In this document: piece by piece, positions 1-5,929 of the stretch | Layout of the letters: each line of letters opens with the position of its first letter | Numbering within the stretch: position 1 is the first letter of the stretch | Assembly: GCA_905235165.1 (NCBI GenBank) | Contig: CAJOKK010000089.1 | Span: forward strand, 1 to 5,997 | From: an uncultured Atopobiaceae bacterium | GTDB lineage: Bacteria; Actinomycetota; Coriobacteriia; Coriobacteriales; Atopobiaceae | Direction of reading: 5' to 3' | DNA length: 5,997 nucleotides | Translations under genes and position numbers: made by a program | The notes under the pieces: model-generated | The model's input: only the letters and a program-made list of their open reading frames with translations | Databases searched by the model: none | What the model was told of the DNA's origin: nothing

Positions 1-22
1 AGCCTCCGGCCTGCGTCATGTA

Positions 23-97
23 TGGTGGGCGTTACAAGATTTGAACTTGTGACCTCTTCCGTGTCAGGGAAGCGCTCTCCCCCTGAGCTAAACGCCC
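23..97 (-). tRNA. tRNA-Val, anticodon GAC
   Basis: Read on the minus strand this folds into a complete 75-nt cloverleaf. The 7-bp acceptor stem GGGCGTT/AACGCCC is perfect. The D-arm stem is GCTC/GAGC, the anticodon stem CTTCC/GGAAG carries loop CTGACAC, and the T stem ACAAG/CTTGT carries loop TTCAAAT. The discriminator is A and the 3' CCA is encoded in the DNA. The anticodon GAC lies at plus positions 63-65 and reads the valine codons GUC and GUU. Every stem pairs without mismatch, so the gene looks functional. It has its own promoter about 35 bases upstream. Only 22 bases follow it before the window edge, so no terminator or further tRNA can be judged. Confidence 0.96.
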
Positions 98-130
98 TTA
101 GTCTGGGGTGCCGCTCGCGCAGCGGAGATA

Positions 131-159
131 AATATAACTGAAGCCCTCGCAGGATGCAA
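131..159 (-). promoter_or_regulatory. Promoter of tRNA-Val
   Basis: On the minus strand TTGCAT (plus 154-159) and TATATT (plus 131-136) are separated by exactly 17 bases, a good sigma-70-type layout. An A/T-rich patch with AAATTT lies just upstream of the -35, as in UP-element-assisted stable RNA promoters. Transcription would start near 124, leaving a leader of about 27 bases. That leader is largely a small hairpin CCGCT/AGCGG (111-125). Confidence 0.6.
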
Positions 160-221
160 CAACAAATTTCAGGATGAGGCTAAATTTCGTCCAATGTGTG
201 CATATTCGTTGAAAAGTCCAG

Positions 222-875
222 TTAGACAGCAACGCATGTATCAATTATCTCACTATCCAGCAGGGAGTCGTTGTACATCCCATCAAAGCCAAGTACCGAC
301 TGCACGTGTCCGATAAAGGCACTTCGGTTCTGTATGCCCGTCCCGCCGGCCGCATCGCTGTGGGGAAGCGGCCGTGACTCTGCATTGTCGTGCAGGTGAA
401 CTTGGCCCGCCTGTCGCCATTCGGAGCCAACGCGAGCGATTCTCGTGCCAAGAAGTCCCTGTTCCCAGCGCTCGTTCTTGGCCAGCAGTTTGTCGTGAAC
501 CACGAAGTCCTCGCAGGTGACTACATCACGCAGGCGCGTAAGGCCGCGCTCGCGATCTTGCTTGATCACCCAGAAGATCGAATAGAACTGCGTATCAACG
601 AACTCCTTGAGTGAGGGGTCGCGTCGCGCGGCGCGTTTGATGGGGGTCATCTCATCGCCAAGGTCAAAGTCAAAGAGAGACCACTCCGAGAAGGCCATGT
701 TGATCTGGATGAGTTCTTCCCGGCTTGCCTGATGGTGATATGCAGCAGGGTCAACCGTCTCTTGGAAGATATCTCGTGCAACCTCAAACAGATACGGCGT
801 GCCGTACTTGATGTCATCAAGGATCTCGATGATCTCTTCGTCGCTGGGAAAACGTTGCTTCAGATGTGCGCTCAT
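222..875 (-). CDS. Hypothetical cytoplasmic protein, 217 aa
   Basis: I do not recognise this protein with certainty. The start at 875 is chosen because AGGAGG lies four bases upstream. An in-frame ATG at 998 would add 41 Cys-rich residues unlike the rest and has no comparable ribosome site. There is no signal peptide or membrane segment. The first half is acidic and helical (SDEEIIEILDDIKYGTPYLF, residues 11-30). It is followed by an aromatic block FSEWSLFDFDL (62-72), a TPI turn (77-79), a YSIFWVI strand (98-104), GLTRLRDVV (111-119) and GTRIARVGSEW (143-153). The order 'F-EW-LFD...TP...F-V...L-D...RI...G-W' resembles the non-zinc part of some SEC-C-associated hypothetical proteins, but this is recalled, not searched. 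The tail after residue 165 is low in hydrophobics, then ends in a short helix. It is encoded alone, upstream of tRNA-Val on the same strand, and diverges from the aminopeptidase gene. No clear terminator follows it. Confidence 0.8.
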   Translation of the reverse strand: MSAHLKQRFPSDEEIIEILDDIKYGTPYLFEVARDIFQETVDPAAYHHQASREELIQINMAFSEWSLFDFDLGDEMTPIKRAARRDPSLKEFVDTQFYSIFWVIKQDRERGLTRLRDVVTCEDFVVHDKLLAKNERWEQGLLGTRIARVGSEWRQAGQVHLHDNAESRPLPHSDAAGGTGIQNRSAFIGHVQSVLGFDGMYNDSLLDSEIIDTCVAV

Positions 876-879
876 GATG

Positions 880-885
880 CCTCCT
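880..885 (-). promoter_or_regulatory. Ribosome binding site fixing the start at 875
   Basis: Plus CCTCCT reads AGGAGG on the minus strand, four bases before the ATG at 873-875. It is the strongest Shine-Dalgarno match in this intergenic region. It argues against the longer reading frame that opens at 998. Confidence 0.8.
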
Positions 886-922
886 GTAGTCGTCAGGTAC
901 GGAAGGCCATCGTGACAATCGC

Positions 923-951
923 AACTTGCAGCAAACTTGCATCGAACTGCA
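923..951. repeat. Three helically phased AACTTGCA repeats
   Basis: AACTTGCA occurs at 923-930 and again at 934-941. A shortened copy, AACTGCA, lies at 945-951. The copies begin 11 bases apart, about one DNA turn. They lie 48-76 bases upstream of the minus-strand start at 875, where an operator or activator site would be expected. The protein that might bind is unknown, and no convincing -10/-35 pair was found beside them. Chance repetition is possible. Confidence 0.4.
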
Positions 952-1037
952 CACATGCTGGCAGCAAGCTGAGATTCGAACCAGTGCGCTCTCAACACAG
1001 CGGCTACGGGGCGGTGCGCAACAATCCTATGCGCCTC

Positions 1038-1067
1038 TTCGCTTTAGGTCATTAAATAATTGATAAT
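1038..1067 (+). promoter_or_regulatory. Weak candidate promoter of the M18 aminopeptidase
   Basis: TTCGCT (1038-1043) and GATAAT (1062-1067) are separated by 18 bases within the only A/T-rich patch of the divergent region. The -10 is good and the -35 is poor. Transcription would begin near 1074, about 79 bases before the ATG at 1153. The -10 lies within TGATAATCA, a small odd-centred palindrome. Confidence 0.3.
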
Positions 1068-1152
1068 CACAAGCTCCATGAGGCCAACACAATTCAGGCG
1101 CATATGGAACTGCTTGCGTTAAGGTGGGGCGAGAACAAGAAGAGGGGGAGAC

Positions 1153-2472
1153 ATGGATCATCAGACTTGCTCACAAGAGCTCATCAAGACCATCGCGGCG
1201 TCTCCGAGCGCCTTCCATGCGGTTGACACGGTTGTCAGGCGTCTCGAGGCAGCCGGTTTCATGGCATTGTCCGAAAACGACACCTGGACCCTCGAACCTG
1301 GTGGCTCCTACTTCACGACGCGTAACGGCTCAAGTCTGATTGCCTTCAAGCTGGGTTCGTCGCTCGACAACTACCACTTTCAGATGAGTGCTGCACACAC
1401 CGATTCGCCCACCTTCAAGCTGAAGAGCCAGCCCGCGCTGTCTGGCCCCGATGGGGTCCTTCGCCTCAATGTCGAGGCCTACGGCGGCATGATCGACTAC
1501 ACCTGGCTCGACCGTCCGCTGTCGCTGGCTGGCCGTGTCATGGTGGAGAAGGACGGTGCCATCGAGACCCGCCTCCTTTCCATCGATCGCGACTTGCTTC
1601 TCATTCCGAGTGTCGCCGTGCACATGAATCGCGACGTCAATCAGGGCTACGCCTTCAATCGCCAGGTTGACCTTTGCCCACTCTTCTCGGTAGGGGAGCT
1701 GTCTGCTGAAGACATCGATCGCCTGATTGCCGACGAGCTTTCAGTGACCCCCGAGCAGATCCTCGCGCACGACCTCGTGCTCGTCAATCGTCAGCCGGGT
1801 TGCGTTTGGGGTGCGGCGAAGGAGTTCGTCTCGGCACCCAAGCTTGACGACCTGCAGTGCGTCTTTGCCTCGCTCGAGGCCCTTCTCGCAAGCGATAACC
1901 CCCATGCCGTCACGGTTTGTGCCCTCTTCGACAACGAGGAGGTCGGTTCGGGCAGCAAGCAGGGTGCGCTTTCCACCTTGCTGCGCGATACGCTCGCACG
2001 CGTCAACGCGGCACTGGGCAAGGGGGAGCAAGACCTTCTCGCGGCCTTGGCCGGTTCCTTCATGGTGAGCTGCGACAACGCGCACGCCGTCCATCCCAAC
2101 CACCCCGAGCTTGCTGACGAGAAGAACCGTCCGCAGCTCAATGCGGGCGTGGTCATCAAGGAGCATGCGGGCCAGCTCTATACGACCGACGCCCTCAGCC
2201 GCGCCGTCTTCGAGTCGATCTGCCGAGGAGCCAACGTCCCCACGCAGACCTTTGCCAACCGAAGCGACAAGCGCGGTGGCTCCACGCTGGGCAACCTGTC
2301 AAATCGCCAGGTGAGCGTGCACTCTGTTGACATCGGCCTGCCCCAGCTTGCCATGCATTCCGCCTACGAGACGGCCGGCTCCCACGATACCGCTTGGGCC
2401 ATAGAGGCCCTCAAGGCCTTCTTCTCGACTGACCTGCATATTGACGGCTCAAGCCGTGTGACCCTCAGGTAG
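1153..2472 (+). CDS. apeB: M18 family aminopeptidase (aspartyl aminopeptidase type)
   Basis: A cytoplasmic di-metal exopeptidase that removes N-terminal residues, typically acidic ones, from peptides. Family M18 is a tetrahedral dodecamer in known members. At 439 residues it has the usual full length. The metal and catalytic motifs are all in order: AHTDSP (81-86, ligand His82), SAPKLDDL (227-234, bridging Asp in LDD), DNEEVGS (260-266, Glu262 as base and Glu263 as ligand), SCDNAHAVHPN (306-316, Asp308) and LAMHSAYE (399-406, His402). SDKRGGSTLG (371-380) is the conserved substrate loop. No signal peptide is present. The start is supported by AGGGGGAG just upstream. The gene stands alone, with a divergent neighbour to the left and a strong terminator downstream. 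It probably serves peptide recycling in an amino-acid-using organism. Family assignment is firm. Strict Asp/Glu preference is inferred, and the symbol follows common annotation of bacterial M18 enzymes. Confidence 0.95.
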   Translation: MDHQTCSQELIKTIAASPSAFHAVDTVVRRLEAAGFMALSENDTWTLEPGGSYFTTRNGSSLIAFKLGSSLDNYHFQMSAAHTDSPTFKLKSQPALSGPDGVLRLNVEAYGGMIDYTWLDRPLSLAGRVMVEKDGAIETRLLSIDRDLLLIPSVAVHMNRDVNQGYAFNRQVDLCPLFSVGELSAEDIDRLIADELSVTPEQILAHDLVLVNRQPGCVWGAAKEFVSAPKLDDLQCVFASLEALLASDNPHAVTVCALFDNEEVGSGSKQGALSTLLRDTLARVNAALGKGEQDLLAALAGSFMVSCDNAHAVHPNHPELADEKNRPQLNAGVVIKEHAGQLYTTDALSRAVFESICRGANVPTQTFANRSDKRGGSTLGNLSNRQVSVHSVDIGLPQLAMHSAYETAGSHDTAWAIEALKAFFSTDLHIDGSSRVTLR

Positions 2473-2556
2473 CGGGCGCGCGTCTTCGGCCTGCGAACAA
2501 CCTGCCTTCCGCCCGTTGATTCGGGCCGCTCGCAGATGAAGAGAACAAATTGACCT

Positions 2557-2589
2557 CAGAAGCCCTGTTTTAACAGGGCTTCTGTTATT
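2557..2589 (+). terminator. Intrinsic terminator after the aminopeptidase
   Basis: A perfect 11-bp stem CAGAAGCCCTG/CAGGGCTTCTG (2557-2567 and 2574-2584) encloses loop TTTTAA and is followed by TTATT. The T tract is short but the stem is strong. The minus-strand side lacks a T tract, so it acts on plus-strand transcription. The left arm CTCAGAA (2555-2561) can also pair with a second TTCTGAG at 2588-2594, which gives an alternative fold. Confidence 0.85.
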
Positions 2590-2609
2590 CTGAGCCAAGA
2601 GGGTATAAC
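2580..2609 (+). promoter_or_regulatory. Candidate promoter of the antitoxin gene
   Basis: TATAAC (2604-2609) is a good -10. TTCTGT (2580-2585) lies 18 bases upstream as a weak -35 and is part of the preceding terminator's right arm. Initiation near 2616 would give a leader of about 36 bases. It would place the start site inside the candidate operator, as expected for an autorepressed antitoxin gene. Confidence 0.35.
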
Positions 2610-2629
2610 ATAAGCATACGAAGTCATAC
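2603..2629. promoter_or_regulatory. Candidate operator for the ribbon-helix-helix protein
   Basis: CATAC occurs at 2615-2619 and 2625-2629, exactly 10 bases apart. An inverted GTAT lies at 2603-2606. Short half-sites on one face of the helix, overlapping the -10 region, are the usual arrangement for ribbon-helix-helix antitoxins that repress their own operon. Binding is inferred only from position and spacing. Confidence 0.35.
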
Positions 2630-2651
2630 TCAAAACGTAGCAGAGGGAATC

Positions 2652-2849
2652 ATGAGCGAGAAGATGACCCCAATCGTGGCTAAGGTGATGCCAGCCGAGA
2701 AGGACCGCTTCTTTGAGGCAACGGAGCTCATCGGAACCACACCGTCCAACGCCATTCGCATGTTTATCTCAGCCTTCAACAGAGAGGGAACGTTTCCGTT
2801 TGAGATAACGGCGCCGGCTAGCAAGAAGATGGGAGCACGAGATGCGTGA
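2652..2849 (+). CDS. RelB/DinJ-type ribbon-helix-helix antitoxin
   Basis: This 65-residue protein has the RelB/DinJ layout. A short beta strand TPIVAKVMP (6-14) is followed by a helix KDRFFEATELIG (17-28). Next comes the turn TTPSNAIRMFISAF (29-42), where family members usually read 'ls-s-AI--F', and then the signature REGTFPFEI (44-52). The C-terminal tail is short and would contact a toxin. Family members bind their operon DNA as dimers and neutralise a RelE/YafQ-type mRNA nuclease. AGAGGG four bases before the ATG supports the start. The following 231 bases hold no RelE/YafQ-sized gene, so this is either an orphan antitoxin or paired with the overlapping 42-codon ORF. Family assignment is fairly secure from the pattern; the partner is unknown. 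Confidence 0.85.
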   Translation: MSEKMTPIVAKVMPAEKDRFFEATELIGTTPSNAIRMFISAFNREGTFPFEITAPASKKMGARDA

Positions 2850-2970
2850 AAGCCTCGATTGGACGATGATGCGGTTCTCGCTCTGGCTTTCGCGAGCGGT
2901 GCCCTGCGCGCTCACGAAACGCCTTCGGAGCGCCAACGTGAGTCGCCACATGCATAGCTATTGGTATTAA
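2842..2970 (+). CDS. Small ORF (42 aa) overlapping the antitoxin gene
   Basis: An ATG at 2842 lies inside the last codons of the antitoxin gene, overlapping it by 8 bases, with GGGAG six bases upstream. This is the geometry of a translationally coupled toxin gene. The product starts MRESLDW, has an amphipathic stretch MMRFSLWLSRAVPCALTKRL (9-28), ends HSYWY, and is strongly basic (seven Arg/Lys against two acidic residues). It has no resemblance I can see to RelE, YafQ or HicA, which are about twice as long. It may be a genuine small partner protein, the remnant of a replaced toxin gene, or a chance ORF. No decaying toxin motif was seen in the other two frames across the same bases. Whether it is translated is unknown. 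Confidence 0.35.
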   Translation: MRESLDWTMMRFSLWLSRAVPCALTKRLRSANVSRHMHSYWY

Positions 2971-3002
2971 GGCCCCGCATGCTTCCATAGGCCGATTGCT
3001 CG

Positions 3003-3030
3003 TTGACACGAAAGATGAATCTGGTAAAAA
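3003..3030 (+). promoter_or_regulatory. Promoter of the ROK-family gene
   Basis: A consensus TTGACA (3003-3008) is followed after 16 bases by TAAAAA (3025-3030). Transcription would start near 3037, 44 bases before the ATG at 3081. It lies downstream of the 42-codon ORF, so the ROK gene is probably transcribed separately from the antitoxin. Confidence 0.5.
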
Positions 3031-3080
3031 GGCCTCAGTCCCCGTGCAACAAAATCGCAGCTTATACATGAGGGAGAGCC

Positions 3081-3998
3081 ATGAATGCCAACATCTTCTC
3101 GCTCGACATTGGCGGCAATAGCGTCAAGTGGGCTGTCGTTTCGCCCAAGATGGTTCTGCTCGAGCAGGGCAGCGTTCACAATCGCTGGAGTGACGCGCCT
3201 TCGCTCATTGCAGGCGTGAGCGAGCTGGTGGCATCTCATGCGGAGCAAGTTGCAGGGGTGGGCGTATGCGTTCCGGGGACGGTGCGCGAAGACGACCCGC
3301 AGGGGAGCGTTATAGGTGGCGGTCGCCTCTCTTACCTTGATGGCGTGCCGCTTGGAGCGGAACTCTCCTTTGCCAGCTCGCTTCCCGTTACGGTGGAGAA
3401 CAACGGTAAGGCCCGTGCCTTGGGCGAATATGCCGCTGGCGCCTTGCGCGGTGTCGACCTCGGTGTTGTTCTCTCTATTGGCACAGGCATTGGCGGCGGC
3501 ATCGTTTCGGGCGGTCGCATCATGCGAGGCGCCCATGGCTTCGCGGGTGAGTTCAGCTTCTTGCGCACTGTGCCCTTTGAGGGTCTGGTGCAGGAGGAAG
3601 ACGAGATGTCAGGCACCTGTGGTTGGGAGGGCCTCAAGCGTGAGATCCTTCGCGCCAAGGGCATGCTCGACACGGGCGGTGTTGACGGTCACGTGCTCTT
3701 TGACTGGGTGAATCGCGGTGACGAGGATGCCCTGCGTGGGCTGCACGAGTACTCCAAGCAGCTCTGCCTGTGGATCTTGAACCTGCAATGCATCCTAGAT
3801 CCACAGGTCTTTGCCATTGGCGGCGGCATTAGCGCTCAGCCTGCCTTGCTCGAGGCGGTGCTTACCACCATGCGCTCCACGATGGCCGACCTGCCCTATC
3901 GCGAGCTGCCGTCGCCGCGCGTCGTTGCGTGCGAGCGCGCGGGGGAGGGAAGCCTGCTGGGCCTTGCTTATGAGGCCTGTCGTCGCTCCCAGCTCTGA
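3081..3998 (+). CDS. ROK-family sugar kinase-like protein with altered active site
   Basis: A 305-residue ROK (repressor, ORF, kinase) family protein. It carries the ATP phosphate motif LDIGGNSVKWAVV (8-20), the sugar-site segment VENNGKARALGEYAAGA (105-121), the second phosphate loop SIGTGIGGGIVSGGRIMRGA (132-151), GFAGEFSF (153-160), and the late block LQCILDPQVFAIGGGIS (235-251). There is no N-terminal helix-turn-helix, so it belongs to the kinase rather than the repressor branch. In ROK kinases the sugar segment reads E-N-D and the Asp is the catalytic base. Here codon 108 is AAC, giving Asn. The CxCGxxGC zinc motif is reduced to SGTCGWEG (177-184), and the usual GEIGH histidine is absent, as in some Firmicute-type ROK proteins. 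Family kinases phosphorylate glucose, N-acetyl sugars or similar substrates in the cytoplasm; the substrate here is unknown. AGGGAGAG precedes the ATG. It could be a weak kinase, a sugar sensor, or a kinase using another base. Confidence 0.9.
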   Translation: MNANIFSLDIGGNSVKWAVVSPKMVLLEQGSVHNRWSDAPSLIAGVSELVASHAEQVAGVGVCVPGTVREDDPQGSVIGGGRLSYLDGVPLGAELSFASSLPVTVENNGKARALGEYAAGALRGVDLGVVLSIGTGIGGGIVSGGRIMRGAHGFAGEFSFLRTVPFEGLVQEEDEMSGTCGWEGLKREILRAKGMLDTGGVDGHVLFDWVNRGDEDALRGLHEYSKQLCLWILNLQCILDPQVFAIGGGISAQPALLEAVLTTMRSTMADLPYRELPSPRVVACERAGEGSLLGLAYEACRRSQL

Positions 3999-4114
3999 GA
4001 TATCATCTATTTGCCGTACGACGGCCACATATGCAACTCACCGAGTGCCTGTGAGAGTCGCGCGCCTTATCGCTACCATGGCTAAAGGCGCATCGCGTCA
4101 TCAGCATGTCCATT

Positions 4115-4151
4115 CGAGGCGCATTGCCTCGCCAACATGAAAGGTCGCCTT
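4115..4151 (+). promoter_or_regulatory. Leader hairpins before the ligase start
   Basis: CGAGGC/GCCTCG (4115-4120 and 4126-4131) forms a perfect 6-bp hairpin with loop GCATT. Just before the ATG at 4153, AAGG-TCG-CCTT (4141-4151) is a small hairpin that includes the only Shine-Dalgarno-like AAGG. Together they could limit ribosome access. The in-frame TGA at 4138-4140 makes 4153 the first possible ATG. No convincing -10/-35 pair was found between 3999 and 4152, and no terminator is visible after the ROK gene. Confidence 0.35.
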
Positions 4152-4152
4152 A

Positions 4153-5460
4153 ATGAAGCAGCCGCAGGACATCCTTACCATGCCCCATGACCAGCTGGAA
4201 GCCGTCCAGCTCGAGGGCATCAAGAAGACCGTGATCAGGTGTTATGAGAACGTCGAGTTCTATCACAAGCTCTTTGACGAGGAAGGCTTCGATCCCTATG
4301 CCGTGAGCTCGCTCGACGATCTCAAGAACGCCCCCTTTACCACCAAGCAGGACCTGCGCGACAACTACCCCTACAATCTCTTTGCCGTTCCCATGAGCGA
4401 GGTACGCGAGATTCACATGTCGTCGGGTACCACCGGCGTTGCCACCGTGGGTGGTTACACCGACCACGACCTCGATATCTGGGGCGACTGCTTCGCTCGC
4501 GGCATCTGGTACGCCAACGGTGGCCCGGATGACGTCTGCCACGTCTGCTATGGCTACGGCCTCTTCACGGGTGGCCTTGGCGCCCACTACGGTGGCGTCA
4601 CGGCTGGCTGCACCACCATTCCCATGAGCGCCGGCAACACCGAGCGCCAGATTCGCGTCCTGCGCGAGATGGGCTCGACCATCCTGTGCTGCACCCCGAG
4701 CTACGCCATGCACATCGCCGACACCGCGATCTCCATGGGCCTCGATCCCAAGAAGGACTTCCACCTGCGCGCCGGTATCCACGGTGCCGAGGCCTTCTCT
4801 GACAACTTCCGCGCGGAGCTTGAGGAGAAGCTCGGCTACCACGTGCTCGACGTCTACGGCCTCACCGAAACCATGGGACCGGGCGTGGCCATCGAGTGCT
4901 GGGAGCAGCAGGGCCTGCACCTGGCCGAAGACCACTTCTATGCCGAGATCATCGATCCCGAGACGGGCGAGCTGCTGCCGGACGGGGAGTGGGGCGAGCT
5001 GGTGCTCACCACGGTCGACCGCGAGGCCACGCCGGTCGTGCGCTATCGCACGCGCGACATCACGCGCATCATTCCGGGCGAGTGCCCCTGCGGTCGTACG
5101 CATCGTCGCATCGACCGCCTGCATGGCCGCACTGACGACATGCTCATCATCCGTGGCGTGAACGTCTTCCCCTCGCAGATCGAGGACGTCATGAAGACCT
5201 TCTCCGAGATTGCCTCTTGGTATCAGATCGAGCTCACGCGTGCGAACCACCTCGACGTGGTCACGCTCAAGGCCGAGGTTAATCCCGACTTCGACTTCGA
5301 CCAGATCAGCACCATCGAGAAGCTGCAGCACGACATCCAGGAGCGCCTCAAGACGGCGCTGTCCGTGGGCATTCGCGTCAAGCTGGTCGAGCCCAAGACC
5401 ATCGAGCGCAGCATCGGCAAGGCAAAGCGCGTTATCGACCTGAGGGGAGACGATAAGTAA
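4153..5460 (+). CDS. paaK: Phenylacetate-CoA ligase-type adenylate-forming enzyme
   Basis: A 435-residue cytoplasmic ANL-superfamily ligase, the normal length for PaaK. It activates an arylacetic acid with ATP to the acyl-adenylate and transfers it to CoA. Visible motifs in order: P-loop MSSGTTGVATVGGYT (89-103), a glycine-rich YGYGLFTGGLGAHYGG (133-148), GIHGAEAFSDNFR (208-220), VYGLTETMGPG (234-244, A5 motif), YRTRDIT (298-304, A7/A8 region with the ribose Asp) and the hinge RTDDMLIIRGVNVFPSQIE (326-344). The catalytic lysine sits in SIGKAKRV (420-427), probably Lys423. A CPCGRTH cluster (311-317) could be structural. The P-loop has Val-Ala where PaaK commonly has Lys-Pro. The stop codon overlaps the start of an ACT-domain gene by one base, so the two are cotranslated. 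In anaerobes this pair often accompanies indolepyruvate-ferredoxin oxidoreductase and aromatic amino acid catabolism; those genes are not in this window. Family is certain; phenylacetate as the true substrate is inferred. Confidence 0.93.
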   Translation: MKQPQDILTMPHDQLEAVQLEGIKKTVIRCYENVEFYHKLFDEEGFDPYAVSSLDDLKNAPFTTKQDLRDNYPYNLFAVPMSEVREIHMSSGTTGVATVGGYTDHDLDIWGDCFARGIWYANGGPDDVCHVCYGYGLFTGGLGAHYGGVTAGCTTIPMSAGNTERQIRVLREMGSTILCCTPSYAMHIADTAISMGLDPKKDFHLRAGIHGAEAFSDNFRAELEEKLGYHVLDVYGLTETMGPGVAIECWEQQGLHLAEDHFYAEIIDPETGELLPDGEWGELVLTTVDREATPVVRYRTRDITRIIPGECPCGRTHRRIDRLHGRTDDMLIIRGVNVFPSQIEDVMKTFSEIASWYQIELTRANHLDVVTLKAEVNPDFDFDQISTIEKLQHDIQERLKTALSVGIRVKLVEPKTIERSIGKAKRVIDLRGDDK

Positions 5461-5885
5461 TGATTATGCAGCTCACCGTGTTTCTCGAGAATTCCGAGGG
5501 ACGTCTGGCCGACCTCTGCCACACCTTGGCGGAGAACGACATCAACATGCACGCGCTCACCATCGCCGAGACCTCTGACTACGGTATCGTGCGCATCATC
5601 TGCAACGACGTCTTCCGAGCCGTTGAGGTGCTTGACGAGGCAGGCTTCCGTGCCACCAAGACCAAGGTGCTCGCTGTGGAGGTACCTGATCGTCCGGGTG
5701 CTCTGGCGGAGCTTCTGTCTGCCCTTGGCAAGACGGACGTGAACATCGAGTACGGCTACTGCTTCATGGCCAATGGCGAGAAGGCCATCGACGTCCTGAA
5801 GATCAAGCCCGAGGATCGCGTTGCTGCCGAGGCTGCCATCTCCGGAGCCGGCTTCAAGCTGCTGCACTGGGACGACATCGCCTAA
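5460..5885 (+). CDS. Tandem ACT-domain amino acid-binding protein
   Basis: The 141-residue product is two ACT domains and nothing else. Domain one (about 3-65) contains FLENSEGRLADLCHTLAEND (8-27) then INMHALTIAE. Domain two (about 69-138) contains VEVPDRPGALAELLSALGKT (73-92) then DVNIEYGY. The strand-helix turn before each helix (SEGRL, RPGAL) is where ACT domains bind amino acids, usually at dimer interfaces. There is no catalytic domain, so its role must be regulatory. The start codon shares its A with the ligase stop (TAATG), and GAGGGGAGA eleven bases upstream inside the ligase gene supplies the ribosome site. A second ATG at 5466 is farther from that site and less likely. Strict coupling implies it senses an amino acid, perhaps aromatic, and adjusts the ligase or a partner pathway. 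Domain assignment is firm; ligand and partner are inferred. Confidence 0.92.
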   Translation: MIMQLTVFLENSEGRLADLCHTLAENDINMHALTIAETSDYGIVRIICNDVFRAVEVLDEAGFRATKTKVLAVEVPDRPGALAELLSALGKTDVNIEYGYCFMANGEKAIDVLKIKPEDRVAAEAAISGAGFKLLHWDDIA

Positions 5886-5895
5886 CGGATCCTTG

Positions 5896-5929
5896 GAGTG
5901 AGTCACTTACCGTAGTCCTTTTTGACTCA
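5896..5929. repeat. Palindrome-bounded 34-bp repeat, copy 1
   Basis: The 34-bp unit starts GAG, then TGAGTCA (5899-5905), a 17-base centre containing TTACCGTAGTCC and a T run, and TGACTCA (5923-5929). The two 7-mers are perfect reverse complements, so a hairpin can form from either strand. Copy 1 has C at 5906 where copy 2 has G; all other positions agree. It begins 11 bases after the ACT gene. A terminator role is doubtful because no T tract follows the stem. Confidence 0.85.

Noticed and set aside
1..22. Possible terminator arm (AGGCCGGAGGCT on the minus strand) after tRNA-Val.
   Set aside because: The complementary arm and T tract, if any, are outside the window, so the claim cannot be supported.
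876..998. N-terminal extension of the minus-strand hypothetical protein to an ATG at 998.
   Set aside because: The added 41 residues look unlike the rest of the protein, and AGGAGG at 880-885 favours the internal start. The extension also overlaps the phased repeats.
968..1006. tRNA-like fragment on the minus strand: GGTTCGAATC T-loop signature (973-982) preceded by GAGAGCGC, like a D arm fused to a T arm.
   Set aside because: The T stem does not pair (ACTGG against CTCAG), there is no anticodon arm and no acceptor stem. At most a decayed relic; chance similarity is as likely.
4013..4025. Hairpin GCCGT/ACGGC after the ROK gene as a terminator.
   Set aside because: The stem is only 5 bp with a 3-base loop, and no T tract follows on the plus strand.
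4150..5331. Long minus-strand open frame (393 codons) opposite the ligase gene.
   Set aside because: It mirrors the ligase codons, is rich in Val, Gly, Ala, Asp and His as expected for an antisense shadow of a GC-rich gene, and has no recognisable domain.
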